From UKL13-2 sp031430555 (lineage in GTDB: Bacteria > Pseudomonadota > Gammaproteobacteria > Burkholderiales > Usitatibacteraceae): a stretch of 19,160 nucleotides of DNA. The stretch covers positions 1-19,160 of the forward strand of contig JANPBQ010000266.1 in the NCBI GenBank assembly GCA_031430555.1, given 5' to 3'. Below are positions 1-6,150 of the stretch, in pieces. A model generated the notes under the pieces. The model was not told the DNA's origin and searched no databases. It worked only from the letters and a program-made list of their open reading frames with translations. The position numbers and the translations under genes are program-made. Positions within the stretch are counted from its first letter, which is position 1. Each line of letters starts with the position of its first letter.

Positions 1-1241
1 TCGCAGGTGACGAGAAACTGAAATACGTCTACGAACAAATCGAAATGCCGACCACGCACGTGCTGCTCACCATCGAGCGCAACGGCGTGCTGATCGATGG
101 TGCGTTGCTGGAAAAACAAAGTGGCGAGCTCGGCCAGAAAATGCTGGAACTGGAAGGCAAGGCGTTTGACGAGGCCGGCCAGCCGTTCAACCTGAGTTCG
201 CCGAAACAACTCGGCGAAATCTTGTTCGATAAAAAGGGTATCAAGCCGCTCAAGAAAACCCCCGGTGGCGCGCCTTCGACCGATGAAGAGACACTTGCAA
301 AACTCGCGGAAGATCATCCGTTGCCGAAAATCATCCTCGAATACCGCAGCGTCGCCAAACTCAAAAGCACTTACACGGACAAATTGCCGAAGATGGTCAA
401 CGCGAAAACCGGTCGCGTTCATACCAATTACGGGCAGGCGATTGCGGTGACGGGGCGGCTTTCATCGAACGATCCCAATTTGCAGAATATTCCCGTGCGC
501 ACGGCAGAGGGCCGGCGCATTCGCGAGGCGTTTATCGCACCGGCGGGCAGTGTGATTTTGTCGGCGGACTACTCGCAAATCGAACTCAGAATCATGGCGC
601 ACCTCTCGGGCGATCCGGGATTGCTGGATGCGTTCGCCAAAGGCGAAGACGTGCATCGCGCCACTGCCTCCGAAGTATTCGGCACCACGCGCGAGGAAGT
701 TTCCAGCGAGCAGCGCCGCTATGCGAAAGTCATCAACTTCGGACTGATCTACGGCATGAGCGCCTTCGGCCTCGCGAGCAATCTCGGCATCGAGCGTGCC
801 GCCGCCGCGAGCTACATCGATAAATATTTTGCGCGCTACCCCGGCGTGAAAGCCTACATGGATCGCACACGTAACGAAGCGCACGAACGCGGTTACGTTG
901 AAACCGTGTTTGGTCGCCGTCTGTGGCTGCCAGACATTCGCGGCGGCAACCAGATGCGTCGTCAGGGGGCGGAGCGCGCCGCGATCAATGCGCCGATGCA
1001 AGGCACGGCGGCAGATTTGATCAAGCTCGCGATGATCGCGGTGCAGGGCTGGCTGGAAACAGAAAAATTGGCGACGCGCATGATCATGCAGGTGCATGAC
1101 GAGTTGGTGCTGGAAGTGCCGGAGTCAGAACTGGAACGCGTGAAGGCGAATGTGCCGGGGCTGATGACGAATGTGGCGAAGTTGGATGTGCCGCTGGTGG
1201 CGGAGCCGGGGGTGGGGAGGAATTGGGAAGAGGCGCATTGA
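1..1241 (+). CDS. polA: DNA polymerase I, C-terminal part (5' end outside window)
   Basis: DNA polymerase I fills gaps in repair and Okazaki-fragment processing. Only the C-terminal part, about 412 codons, is visible; the reading frame is open from base 3 and the gene begins upstream of the window. The visible part is the family A polymerase domain. Motif A (DYSQIELR) is near base 565-590, motif B (RRYAKVINFGLIYG, with the dNTP-contacting Lys and Tyr) near 714-755, and motif C (VHDE, with a catalytic Asp) at 1092-1103. The segment before the palm (KLKYVYEQIEMP...IERNGVLID) matches the start of the E. coli polymerase domain. The 5'-nuclease and 3'-5' exonuclease domains cannot be judged. It stops at TGA 1239-1241 without frameshift, and no clear terminator separates it from the lipoprotein gene 49 bases on. 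Confidence 0.97.
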   Translation, partial: AGDEKLKYVYEQIEMPTTHVLLTIERNGVLIDGALLEKQSGELGQKMLELEGKAFDEAGQPFNLSSPKQLGEILFDKKGIKPLKKTPGGAPSTDEETLAKLAEDHPLPKIILEYRSVAKLKSTYTDKLPKMVNAKTGRVHTNYGQAIAVTGRLSSNDPNLQNIPVRTAEGRRIREAFIAPAGSVILSADYSQIELRIMAHLSGDPGLLDAFAKGEDVHRATASEVFGTTREEVSSEQRRYAKVINFGLIYGMSAFGLASNLGIERAAAASYIDKYFARYPGVKAYMDRTRNEAHERGYVETVFGRRLWLPDIRGGNQMRRQGAERAAINAPMQGTAADLIKLAMIAVQGWLETEKLATRMIMQVHDELVLEVPESELERVKANVPGLMTNVAKLDVPLVAEPGVGRNWEEAH

Positions 1242-1290
1242 TCGCGCATTCGAATTTCCCGAATCTATTGTGAATTCAAAGGACTAGGTG

Positions 1291-1911
1291 ATGATGCGAT
1301 TTCTAATTTGCTTGCTTATGGCATTGCTTGTGGGCGGATGTGCCACGAGGGCAGATATGGTTGCGTTGCAATCGCTGAATGCGCAGAAACGCAGCTTTGA
1401 TTTTTTCGATATGCGTCCGAAAGACCAGTTTGTCACCCACACGCTTCGAGAGGAGCACGGTGATCGTACCTATTACGGCGATGACGTAATTGTTCCGAGT
1501 CGTACGGAGTTGCTTGCCGATCAATTGAATTCGGCTTTTGGCGCGTGGCTAAAAGGCAGATCCGTAGTCATCTCGACTTTTCGCGTACAGACGATGCAGT
1601 ACACAAAGCGTGGCGGTCCATCCTACTACTCAAGCGGCAATCCAATTGTTGACCTGATTGGCACTACCATTGGCCGGGAACTCTTGGCTGCGACCATGCG
1701 ATCGAACGATTTATATGCCCACATTCAAATTGTAGGCAAGGTTGACGACAACGACTTCAGCATAAATTCCAGCACGGTAATCGATAGGAAGAGCGTGTCG
1801 ATTAGCCTTGCGGCTCACGTCCAAACGGCGGTTGACGTCTTCCTTAAGCAAGTTGGCGAGGCGATTGCAGGAGAACCAGTCGCGACCATTGAGCAAAAAC
1901 GGGCCAATTGA
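1291..1911 (+). CDS. Small putative outer-membrane lipoprotein, family not recognised
   Basis: The product is about 206 residues with a short hydrophobic N-terminus ending in a lipobox (LLVGGCAT), so Cys is probably lipidated and the protein held on the periplasmic side of a membrane. GTG 1288 and ATG 1291 and 1294 are all in frame; ATG 1291 is chosen because AAAGGA at 1278-1283 then sits 7 bases upstream. The mature part is mixed alpha/beta with no catalytic motif I can name. Its layout (lipobox, then a region where many residues precede a TELLADQLNSAF segment, and a C-terminal amphipathic stretch) is vaguely like YajG-type lipoproteins, but this is weak. The codon usage looks less GC-rich than polA. 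It follows polA on the same strand and may be co-transcribed. Confidence 0.75.
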   Translation: MMRFLICLLMALLVGGCATRADMVALQSLNAQKRSFDFFDMRPKDQFVTHTLREEHGDRTYYGDDVIVPSRTELLADQLNSAFGAWLKGRSVVISTFRVQTMQYTKRGGPSYYSSGNPIVDLIGTTIGRELLAATMRSNDLYAHIQIVGKVDDNDFSINSSTVIDRKSVSISLAAHVQTAVDVFLKQVGEAIAGEPVATIEQKRAN

Positions 1912-2089
1912 GATTGCCCGCGCCAAAGATTAGAAAGGCAAGCATTTAAAATCGATTAGGGGTTGGTTCGCATTTCCCACGAAATAGCGAGAAACTCTAG
2001 CGCCAGCAACCCTTTCGGACACTAATGCCGCCAGAGGCCGCGCCAGTATTGGACTTTGTATTTTCCTTTGGACAACAATAATTGCCGCC

Positions 2090-2125
2090 AAAAAAACAAA
2101 GCGGCGAACCGAAGTCCGCCGCTTT
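2090..2125 (-). terminator. Rho-independent terminator of the first TonB-box peptide gene
   Basis: Read on the minus strand, a 9-bp perfect stem (AAAGCGGCG/CGCCGCTTT, 2098-2106 with 2117-2125) closes a 10-base loop and is followed by a run of Ts (plus-strand As at 2090-2096). It lies about 80 bases beyond the stop of the peptide gene at 2205. Its loop side (CCGAAGTCCGCC) is shared with the terminator of the second copy at 4042-4074, so it appears to have been duplicated with the gene. Confidence 0.85.
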
Positions 2126-2204
2126 GATGATGCCTTCAGCAAAAATCACTTACGCTGTTGCTGCATTTATTCCACCCGGGCCACCGACCGTGCACGCAAA
2201 AATA

Positions 2205-2441
2205 TTACGCGTGGTTGCTTTTGCGCGACGCGGTGACGACGATGGTTTCCAACATCGTGTCCGGTGCGCGTGAGGCGGTGACGACGATGGCATCCATTTT
2301 TTGCACGGCGAATTCTGGCGTGTGATTGGCGGACGCCGGGCGGCTGTTGAAGACACCGCTGGCCAGTGCGAACAACGTGATGACGATGAGGGTAATCGTT
2401 GCAATATTGTCTTTGTTGTTGCGGCTAAATTGGGTTTTCAT
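2205..2441 (-). CDS. TonB-box peptide, copy 1: small exported protein with two TonB-box-like motifs
   Basis: This 78-residue protein is one of three paralogues in the window. Residues 1-12 are polar and positively charged, 13-31 hydrophobic (IATITLIVITLFALASG), and PASA|N at 35-39 fits a signal peptidase I site, leaving a mature peptide of about 40 residues. If uncleaved it would be a single-pass membrane anchor facing the periplasm. The mature part holds DAIVVTASR (50-58) and ETIVVTASR (65-73), starting exactly 15 residues apart. These match the TonB box of outer-membrane receptors (FepA DTIVVTA, BtuB DTLVVTA, Cir ETMVVTA). The start is supported by TTAGGAG six bases upstream. It has its own promoter (2491-2519) and terminator (2090-2125), so it is a complete unit rather than a receptor fragment. 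Function is unknown; TonB binding is inference. Confidence 0.85.
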   Translation of the reverse strand: MKTQFSRNNKDNIATITLIVITLFALASGVFNSRPASANHTPEFAVQKMDAIVVTASRAPDTMLETIVVTASRKSNHA

Positions 2442-2490
2442 GAATTTCTCCTAAGGGTCGGTGGTGGGCGTTGGGTTGTTTGATGACTGA

Positions 2491-2559
2491 ACTTTATCGA
2501 TGCTTGCGGTGAGCCTCAAAGGGTATGCGACCAATTGCACAAAATGGCGTGTGAAACGC
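2491..2559 (-). promoter_or_regulatory. Promoter and conserved upstream block of peptide copy 1
   Basis: On the minus strand TTGAGG (2514-2519) and TAAAGT (2491-2496) are separated by 17 bases, a sigma-70-type arrangement. Upstream, at 2531-2559, lies a block containing GCGTTTCACACGCCATTTT that recurs at the same distance before the other two copies (4493-4522, 6483-6513). The leader of about 42 nt begins GTCATCAA, also shared by all three. Confidence 0.75.
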
Positions 2560-2758
2560 TGTTATTGCAACTGTTTTGAGTTTCCACGTACGTGCAGCGC
2601 CGCACGGGGCAGACGAAAAGTCACGCTTTAGTAGCCTGCCGGGCTTGATTTCTAATACGAAATAATACGAACGCATCGGCGCGGCTCTACAGGGTTTGGC
2701 CTTGTGAAGAGGCATACAATGGCTTGCCCGACCGGGTTTCCCTCAAAAGGAGCAAGTC

Positions 2759-3295
2759 ATGAATAAATTTGCGATTGCCGTCCTGCTGTCAGCGGGGGCG
2801 TTGATGAATCATGAGGCGCGTGCGGGCGGCCCCGCAGTCGTCGGTGCAGTGGAAGGTGCCGTGGTCGGCAGCCAATTCGGCGGCGCGCATGGAGCCGTGG
2901 CCGGGGCCATTATCGGCGCGATCATCGGTAGCTCGGTCGAGGAAACGCAGGATCGTCGCAGTCGCACGCGGACAGATGGCTACGACGCCCGCCGCGATGC
3001 CCGCTATGATTCGCGCTACGATGCCCGCTACGAGCCTGCGCCGGTTTACCAGCAGCCCTACTATGAGGCGCGCTATGAACCGCGCTACGAGCCGCAGTAT
3101 GAGCCTCGTCGGGTGGTTTATGTCAGCGCGCCGGTATACGATTACCCCGTGTACGAACGCTATCCGGTCACGTACGCCAGTTATCCCGCGCCAAATTATG
3201 TTGTGCGCTATGCCGCGCCTCGGCACACACATTACGCATCGCGCCATGATCGTGGCAATCGTTATGAGCGCTACGACCATCGCTCACGCTATTGA
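2759..3295 (+). CDS. Exported glycine-zipper protein with Tyr/Arg-rich repeat tail
   Basis: The 178-residue product starts with a signal peptide (about 1-22, cleavage after EARA). Residues about 26-60 form an alternating Gly/Ala/Val/Ile segment (VVGAVEGAVVG...GAIIGAIIGSS) typical of glycine-zipper two-helix domains, which pack in membranes and occur in Rickettsia 17-kDa-type surface antigens. The rest is a low-complexity tail of short repeats: YDAR/YDSR units (about 74-90), YEPR/YEAR/YEPQ units (about 90-117), then Tyr/Pro- and His/Arg-rich stretches. The tail is strongly basic. The start has a good ribosome-binding site (AAAAGGAGCAAGTC before ATG). No lipobox is seen. Proposed location is the envelope; function unknown. 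A TACAAT element at about 2714-2719 could be a -10, but I see no matching -35. Confidence 0.8.
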   Translation: MNKFAIAVLLSAGALMNHEARAGGPAVVGAVEGAVVGSQFGGAHGAVAGAIIGAIIGSSVEETQDRRSRTRTDGYDARRDARYDSRYDARYEPAPVYQQPYYEARYEPRYEPQYEPRRVVYVSAPVYDYPVYERYPVTYASYPAPNYVVRYAAPRHTHYASRHDRGNRYERYDHRSRY

Positions 3296-3318
3296 GCCAA
3301 AGCTGCTCGCGTAAGCCG

Positions 3319-3381
3319 CGTTCGCCCTGTGGTATCAAACGGTTGGTTGCAAACATGGCCTTCGTTACTTCAGGGCGAACG
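3319..3381. repeat. 11-bp perfect inverted repeat with 41-base interior
   Basis: CGTTCGCCCTG at 3319-3329 is repeated inverted as CAGGGCGAACG at 3371-3381. It sits between the stop of the glycine-zipper gene (3295) and the end of the broken GGDEF gene (3386). No T-run follows either arm, so it is not a standard terminator; the loop is long for one. It could be a stem of a longer 3' structure or a small non-autonomous repeat. Confidence 0.5.
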
Positions 3382-3385
3382 GTGA

Positions 3386-3946
3386 CTATTGGGCTAATCC
3401 AATAGTATTTGCCGTCACCACGCGATTGCGGCCCGCGCGTTTGGCGGCATAGAGCGCCTCATCGGCGCATTGAACCAGCGTCTTGAAGTCGCGCGTGCCG
3501 TCGGCGGCGGCGACACCGATGCTGGTGGTCACTTCGAGCGCGGGATGCAGGCGCGACCAATCATGATCCTCGACAAGCCTGCGCAATTGCTCCATGCGCT
3601 CGGCCATGTGCGGGCCGGTCATGCCATGCAAGACGACCACAAACTCCCTCGCCGCCGTAGCGCGCCACCAAATCATCCGTGCGCGCCTGGCGCTTCAAAA
3701 GAGCACCCAGCTCGCGCAAAACGGCATCACCCATCGCGTGTGAGTAGTGATCGTTGATTTTCTTGAAGTGATCGATATCCAGCAACGCGACGGCGAGGCC
3801 GGTCGGTATTTCCGCGGGCTGATCACCCACCCACGAGTCGAGGCGGCGGCGATGGCGCCTTTGCGGCGCGCAGCCTCGGCATATGCGAGCTGTGTTCGAA
3901 TTGCCTGCTCCGTATTTTCGCTATTCGTTCCGGTCTGAGTCTGCAA
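3386..3946 (-). pseudogene. Broken GGDEF-domain protein (diguanylate cyclase remnant)
   Basis: GGDEF domains make cyclic di-GMP. Three minus-strand frames must be joined to read this one. The middle frame gives LAVALLDIDHFKKINDHYSH, the inhibitory RxxD site (RTDD) and RYGGE; the last frame continues EFVVVLHGM to SIGVAAADG, ALYAAKRAGRNRVV and the stop at 3386. The active site GGEEF is restored by removing one base from the CCC at 3646-3648 (GAGGGAGTTT in place of GAGGAGTTT). A second frame change lies near 3841-3858 in a GCC-rich run. Around it the usual LTGLxNRR segment is mostly missing, leaving only RRRLDSW. The N-terminal part (from about 3946, TTG at best) has no sensor domain or good start. 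Either a decaying gene or, for the 3646 site, a sequencing error. Confidence 0.8.
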
Positions 3947-4041
3947 GGCCCGCCCCCTTAACGGTCATTTTTGCTGTTTTAGTCGCCGAACGTGGAGAGG
4001 GTATGGAGTTCGACCGGTCTATGCGCCTTGTACCAGCGGCA

Positions 4042-4074
4042 GGAAAAGAAAACGGCGGACCGAAGTCCGCCGTG
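4042..4074 (-). terminator. Rho-independent terminator of peptide copy 2
   Basis: On the minus strand a 9-bp perfect stem (ACGGCGGAC/GTCCGCCGT, 4052-4060 with 4065-4073) with a TTCG loop is followed by TTTTCTTTT. It lies about 95 bases past the stop at 4168 and shares its core with the terminator at 2090-2125. Confidence 0.85.
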
Positions 4075-4167
4075 TTCGTTGCTGCCTTGCGCAAAAGTGA
4101 TCGCTTCGCGCGGTACGACTAATTTCCGATTGCTATATCGGCCCCACCGACCAGGGAGAGACTGAAA

Positions 4168-4404
4168 TCAGGCGTGGTCGGTTTTGCGCGACGCAGTGAC
4201 GACGATGGTTTCCAGGATCGCGTCGGGTGCGCGCGAGGCGGTGACGACGATGGTGTTCATTTTCTGGGCAACGATATCGACGTTGTGGCTTGCCGAAGCG
4301 GGGCGGCTATTGAACACACCGCTCACCAAGGCGAACAGCGTGATTGCGACGAGGGTGAAGGTGGCGACGTTGTCTTTGTGGTTGCGGGTAAATTCGGTTT
4401 TCAT
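4168..4404 (-). CDS. TonB-box peptide, copy 2
   Basis: This 78-residue protein is closely related to copy 1 over its whole length (both open MKT, share KDN-AT and ITLFAL-SGVFNSRPASA). Signal peptide or anchor about 13-31, with ASA|S at 36-39 as a possible cleavage site. The two TonB-box-like motifs are NTIVVTASR (50-58) and ETIVVTASR (65-73), again 15 residues apart. The linker differs by two conservative changes only (APDAILET against APDTMLET), while the stretch before box 1 is freer, which suggests selection on the boxes and linker. The start is set by TTAGGAGCCAATC before ATG. It has its own promoter (4454-4482) and terminator (4042-4074). Function not known; periplasmic TonB binding is inferred. 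Confidence 0.85.
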   Translation of the reverse strand: MKTEFTRNHKDNVATFTLVAITLFALVSGVFNSRPASASHNVDIVAQKMNTIVVTASRAPDAILETIVVTASRKTDHA

Positions 4405-4453
4405 GATTGGCTCCTAAGGGTCGGTGGTGGGTGCTGCGTTGTTTGATGACGGA

Positions 4454-4522
4454 ACTTTATCGCCCCACGCCATGCACCTCAAACCCAATCCGACCAATTG
4501 CCAAAAATGATGCGCGAAACGC
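4454..4522 (-). promoter_or_regulatory. Promoter and conserved upstream block of peptide copy 2
   Basis: TTGAGG (4477-4482) and TAAAGT (4454-4459) on the minus strand have a 17-base spacer, as in the other two copies. The block at 4493-4522 (AGCGTTTCGCGCATCATTTT then GGCAATTGG) aligns base for base in position with the block of copy 1, including CAATTGGTCG. Confidence 0.75.
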
Positions 4523-4578
4523 TGATTTAGGCGATGTTTTGGGCCGCATCACGACGGCACCCAAGTCAAAACGTTGCG

Positions 4579-4605
4579 TTTGGCGGCGTTACGCCTCACG
4601 CCAAA
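4579..4605 (-). terminator. Possible terminator hairpin after the 4634-4996 gene
   Basis: TTTGGCG (4579-4585) pairs with CGCCAAA (4599-4605), and an inner GGCG-TTA-CGCC (4585-4595) offers an alternative stem. It starts about 30 bases beyond the stop at 4634. The downstream T content on the minus strand is poor (GTTTTG), so termination is uncertain. Confidence 0.35.
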
Positions 4606-4633
4606 AGAGATGCGATTCGAGTGTTGCCGCGCG

Positions 4634-4996
4634 TCAGGTATTGAGCGCGATGTCGGCGAGGCATTCATGCCCCTTGGGCGTCACCGTGAATTCGCCGGCG
4701 ACCGCTCCCGCGACGATATGGCCCTTCCTGCCGAGAAATGCGGCCACGGCGGCATCCAGTTTGAATGCGGGATCCGACGCAAGCGATCGCAAACCGGCAA
4801 CGCATTGACTGAGCAGCAGCGCCTCGGCACCTTTCCCGGTCAACGCATAACCGCCATCTTTGCGGACGGCGAGATACTTGATGCCGACCAGATGCTTGGC
4901 GTTTCTCGCGATGCAGGCACCGGGTTTGGCGGATTTGGCGAGTTTGCCGACTTGATCCAACGCGTCGATTTCGTCCCGGGTCAGGGTGTGGCTCAT
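4634..4996 (-). CDS. Hypothetical 120-residue cytoplasmic protein, winged-helix-like
   Basis: I do not recognise the family. The start is ATG at 4994-4996 (MSHTLTRDEID) because GAGG lies just upstream; the frame stays open 32 codons further up but without support. There is no signal peptide or membrane segment. The protein is helical with two segments of the form beta-strand plus T(G/P)KG plus helix: YALTGKGAEALLLSQ (about 70-84) and FTVTPKGHECLADIA (about 103-117). That strand-turn-helix pattern resembles the wing of winged-helix folds. The same TPKG pattern occurs in the divergent neighbour at 5209 (HITPKGQSAL). The 212-base gap between them holds the neighbour's promoter. DNA or protein binding is only a guess. 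Confidence 0.65.
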   Translation of the reverse strand: MSHTLTRDEIDALDQVGKLAKSAKPGACIARNAKHLVGIKYLAVRKDGGYALTGKGAEALLLSQCVAGLRSLASDPAFKLDAAVAAFLGRKGHIVAGAVAGEFTVTPKGHECLADIALNT

Positions 4997-5114
4997 GTTG
5001 GTTCCTCGAGATCGTTTTAAGTGATGGTTCGTTGCAATCTTGCGCGCCGCAGACAAGACAGATGTGCCGAGCGTACGTATTTTTTCCGACATTTGTGAAT
5101 ATTCGTTAATTTAT

Positions 5115-5144
5115 TTGTCTCGCCGGGATATTCCGCCGTATATT
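5115..5144 (+). promoter_or_regulatory. Putative sigma-70 promoter of the 5209 gene
   Basis: TTGTCT (5115-5120), an 18-base spacer and TATATT (5139-5144) give a plausible promoter with transcription starting near 5151. This argues against the in-frame TTG at 5143 as start of the protein and for ATG 5209. Confidence 0.55.
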
Positions 5145-5208
5145 GCCAATTCCGCCTGACCGGTGTTTGGCGTGCTGCGCACCAATTCGCGGCCACTACA
5201 AAAAAAAC

Positions 5209-5928
5209 ATGGAAAACAGCATACGCAAAATCAGCAAAGCCCTACTGGACCTCGCCAGCGTCTCTGACGCGGTGTTGCACATCACCCCCAAAGGACAGTC
5301 TGCGCTTGGCAATGCAAAACTTGACGGCGCACAGAGAAGTTTGCTGGAGCGGATTGACGGTTTTCGTTCCATCGATCAAGTGCTCGCCATGTCGGGTGAC
5401 TTGTTCGCGGTACATGGGGCACTTGGCAAGTTGATGGCCTTGGGCTTGGTGACCACGGACTTCAATGTAGGCGAAATTGCGGAAGAGGTGCCCGAGCTGG
5501 CCCGCGCCGCCGTTGTCGCGGCACCCACTGCCGCGCGCGTGGCCGTGCCCAAACCGGCACCACCGCCCGCACCGAAATTAGCCACAACCGCGCCTGCGCC
5601 AAAGGTAATCGTGGCGGCACCCACCGCTGCCGCCAAACCCATTGCAGTGACAGTGCCAGACTCGGATCTTGGGCCCATGAGCGAGATAGACAATGCAAAG
5701 ATGCTCCTGCTGCAGGAGGCGAAATTGGCGCTCGGCAAAGGGGCCGAAAAACTTCGGCCTCGCATTGATGCCTGCCAATCGATCGACGAAATTTTCGACT
5801 TGATCGTCAAGGTTCAGGAGCATCTCACGGCTTCCGGCAAAGGCGACCCGGACATGTTTCTCGATCGCCTCACGAGCGGGCTCGCGGCGGCAAGAAAGAA
5901 AACGCCAACCGGTAAAAGAGCCCCGTAG
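5209..5928 (+). CDS. Hypothetical protein: N-terminal winged-helix-like domain, Ala/Pro linker, helical C-terminus
   Basis: Product of 239 residues if translation starts at ATG 5209; no clear ribosome-binding site precedes it, only an A-rich stretch (ACTACAAAAAAAAC). Residues about 1-75 contain HITPKGQSAL, then LLERIDGFRSIDQVL and ALGKLMALGLVTTD, a pattern seen in small proteobacterial proteins that end in a one-wing helix bundle. Residues about 90-155 are an Ala/Pro/Val-rich flexible linker (for example PKPAPPPAPKLATTAPAP). The C-terminal part (about 160-225) is amphipathic helix: LLLQEAKLALGKGAEKLRP and IDEIFDLIVKVQEHL. No enzyme motif is seen and no signal peptide, so it is probably cytoplasmic and perhaps regulatory. 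It is divergent from the 4634-4996 gene, whose product shares the TPKG motif, and is closed by the terminator at 5971. Confidence 0.7.
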   Translation: MENSIRKISKALLDLASVSDAVLHITPKGQSALGNAKLDGAQRSLLERIDGFRSIDQVLAMSGDLFAVHGALGKLMALGLVTTDFNVGEIAEEVPELARAAVVAAPTAARVAVPKPAPPPAPKLATTAPAPKVIVAAPTAAAKPIAVTVPDSDLGPMSEIDNAKMLLLQEAKLALGKGAEKLRPRIDACQSIDEIFDLIVKVQEHLTASGKGDPDMFLDRLTSGLAAARKKTPTGKRAP

Positions 5929-5970
5929 GTAAGTACGTCGGTAATTGTCCCGGGTGCCTGTCCAAACGAA

Positions 5971-5999
5971 AAACGGCGACACCTGGTCGCCGTTTTGTT
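5971..5999. terminator. Bidirectional rho-independent terminator
   Basis: AAACGGCGAC (5971-5980) pairs perfectly with GTCGCCGTTT (5986-5995) around ACCTG. T-rich tracts follow on the plus strand (TTTTGTTGT) and on the minus strand (TTTTTCGTTT). It ends the 5209-5928 gene and can also stop transcripts of peptide copy 3, whose stop is at 6151. Confidence 0.85.
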
Positions 6000-6009
6000 G
6001 TGCTGAAAA

Positions 6010-6068
6010 CTCCAGTGCTGGTGAGATTCCTTTCGGCCGTCCGGCCTGGAATCCCGCTAGCGCTGGAG
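6010..6068. repeat. 59-base imperfect inverted repeat
   Basis: Nested arms pair in order: CTCCAGTGCT (6010-6019) with AGCGCTGGAG (6059-6068, 9 of 10), GATTCC (6025-6030) with GGAATC (6048-6053), and GGCC (6035-6038) with GGCC (6043-6046). The result is a long rod with small internal loops between the terminator at 5971 and the end of peptide copy 3. It may be a REP-like palindrome or a structured 3' end of the copy 3 transcript; I cannot see another copy in the window. Confidence 0.5.
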
Positions 6069-6150
6069 TCTCAAGCCATGTGTGCTGCCTGCAATTTGCG
6101 TTGAGTCATGCCGCTCTCCTCGTTGCGATCAAAGTAAATTTGCGTGCGGA

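Noticed and set aside
462..1097. A 211-codon minus-strand frame opposite polA
   Set aside because: It overlaps the conserved polymerase domain and shows typical His/Arg-rich antisense composition.
2229..2290. Repeated GCGGTGACGACGATGG units looking like a short CRISPR or tandem array (also at 4190-4255 and 6185-6255)
   Set aside because: Each pair encodes the two TonB-box-like motifs of one peptide gene in frame with 45-base period; there are no spacers and no cas genes.
5143..5208. An upstream 22-codon extension of the 5209 gene from TTG 5143
   Set aside because: It starts within the predicted -10 element and has no ribosome-binding site; ATG 5209 begins a more ordinary sequence.
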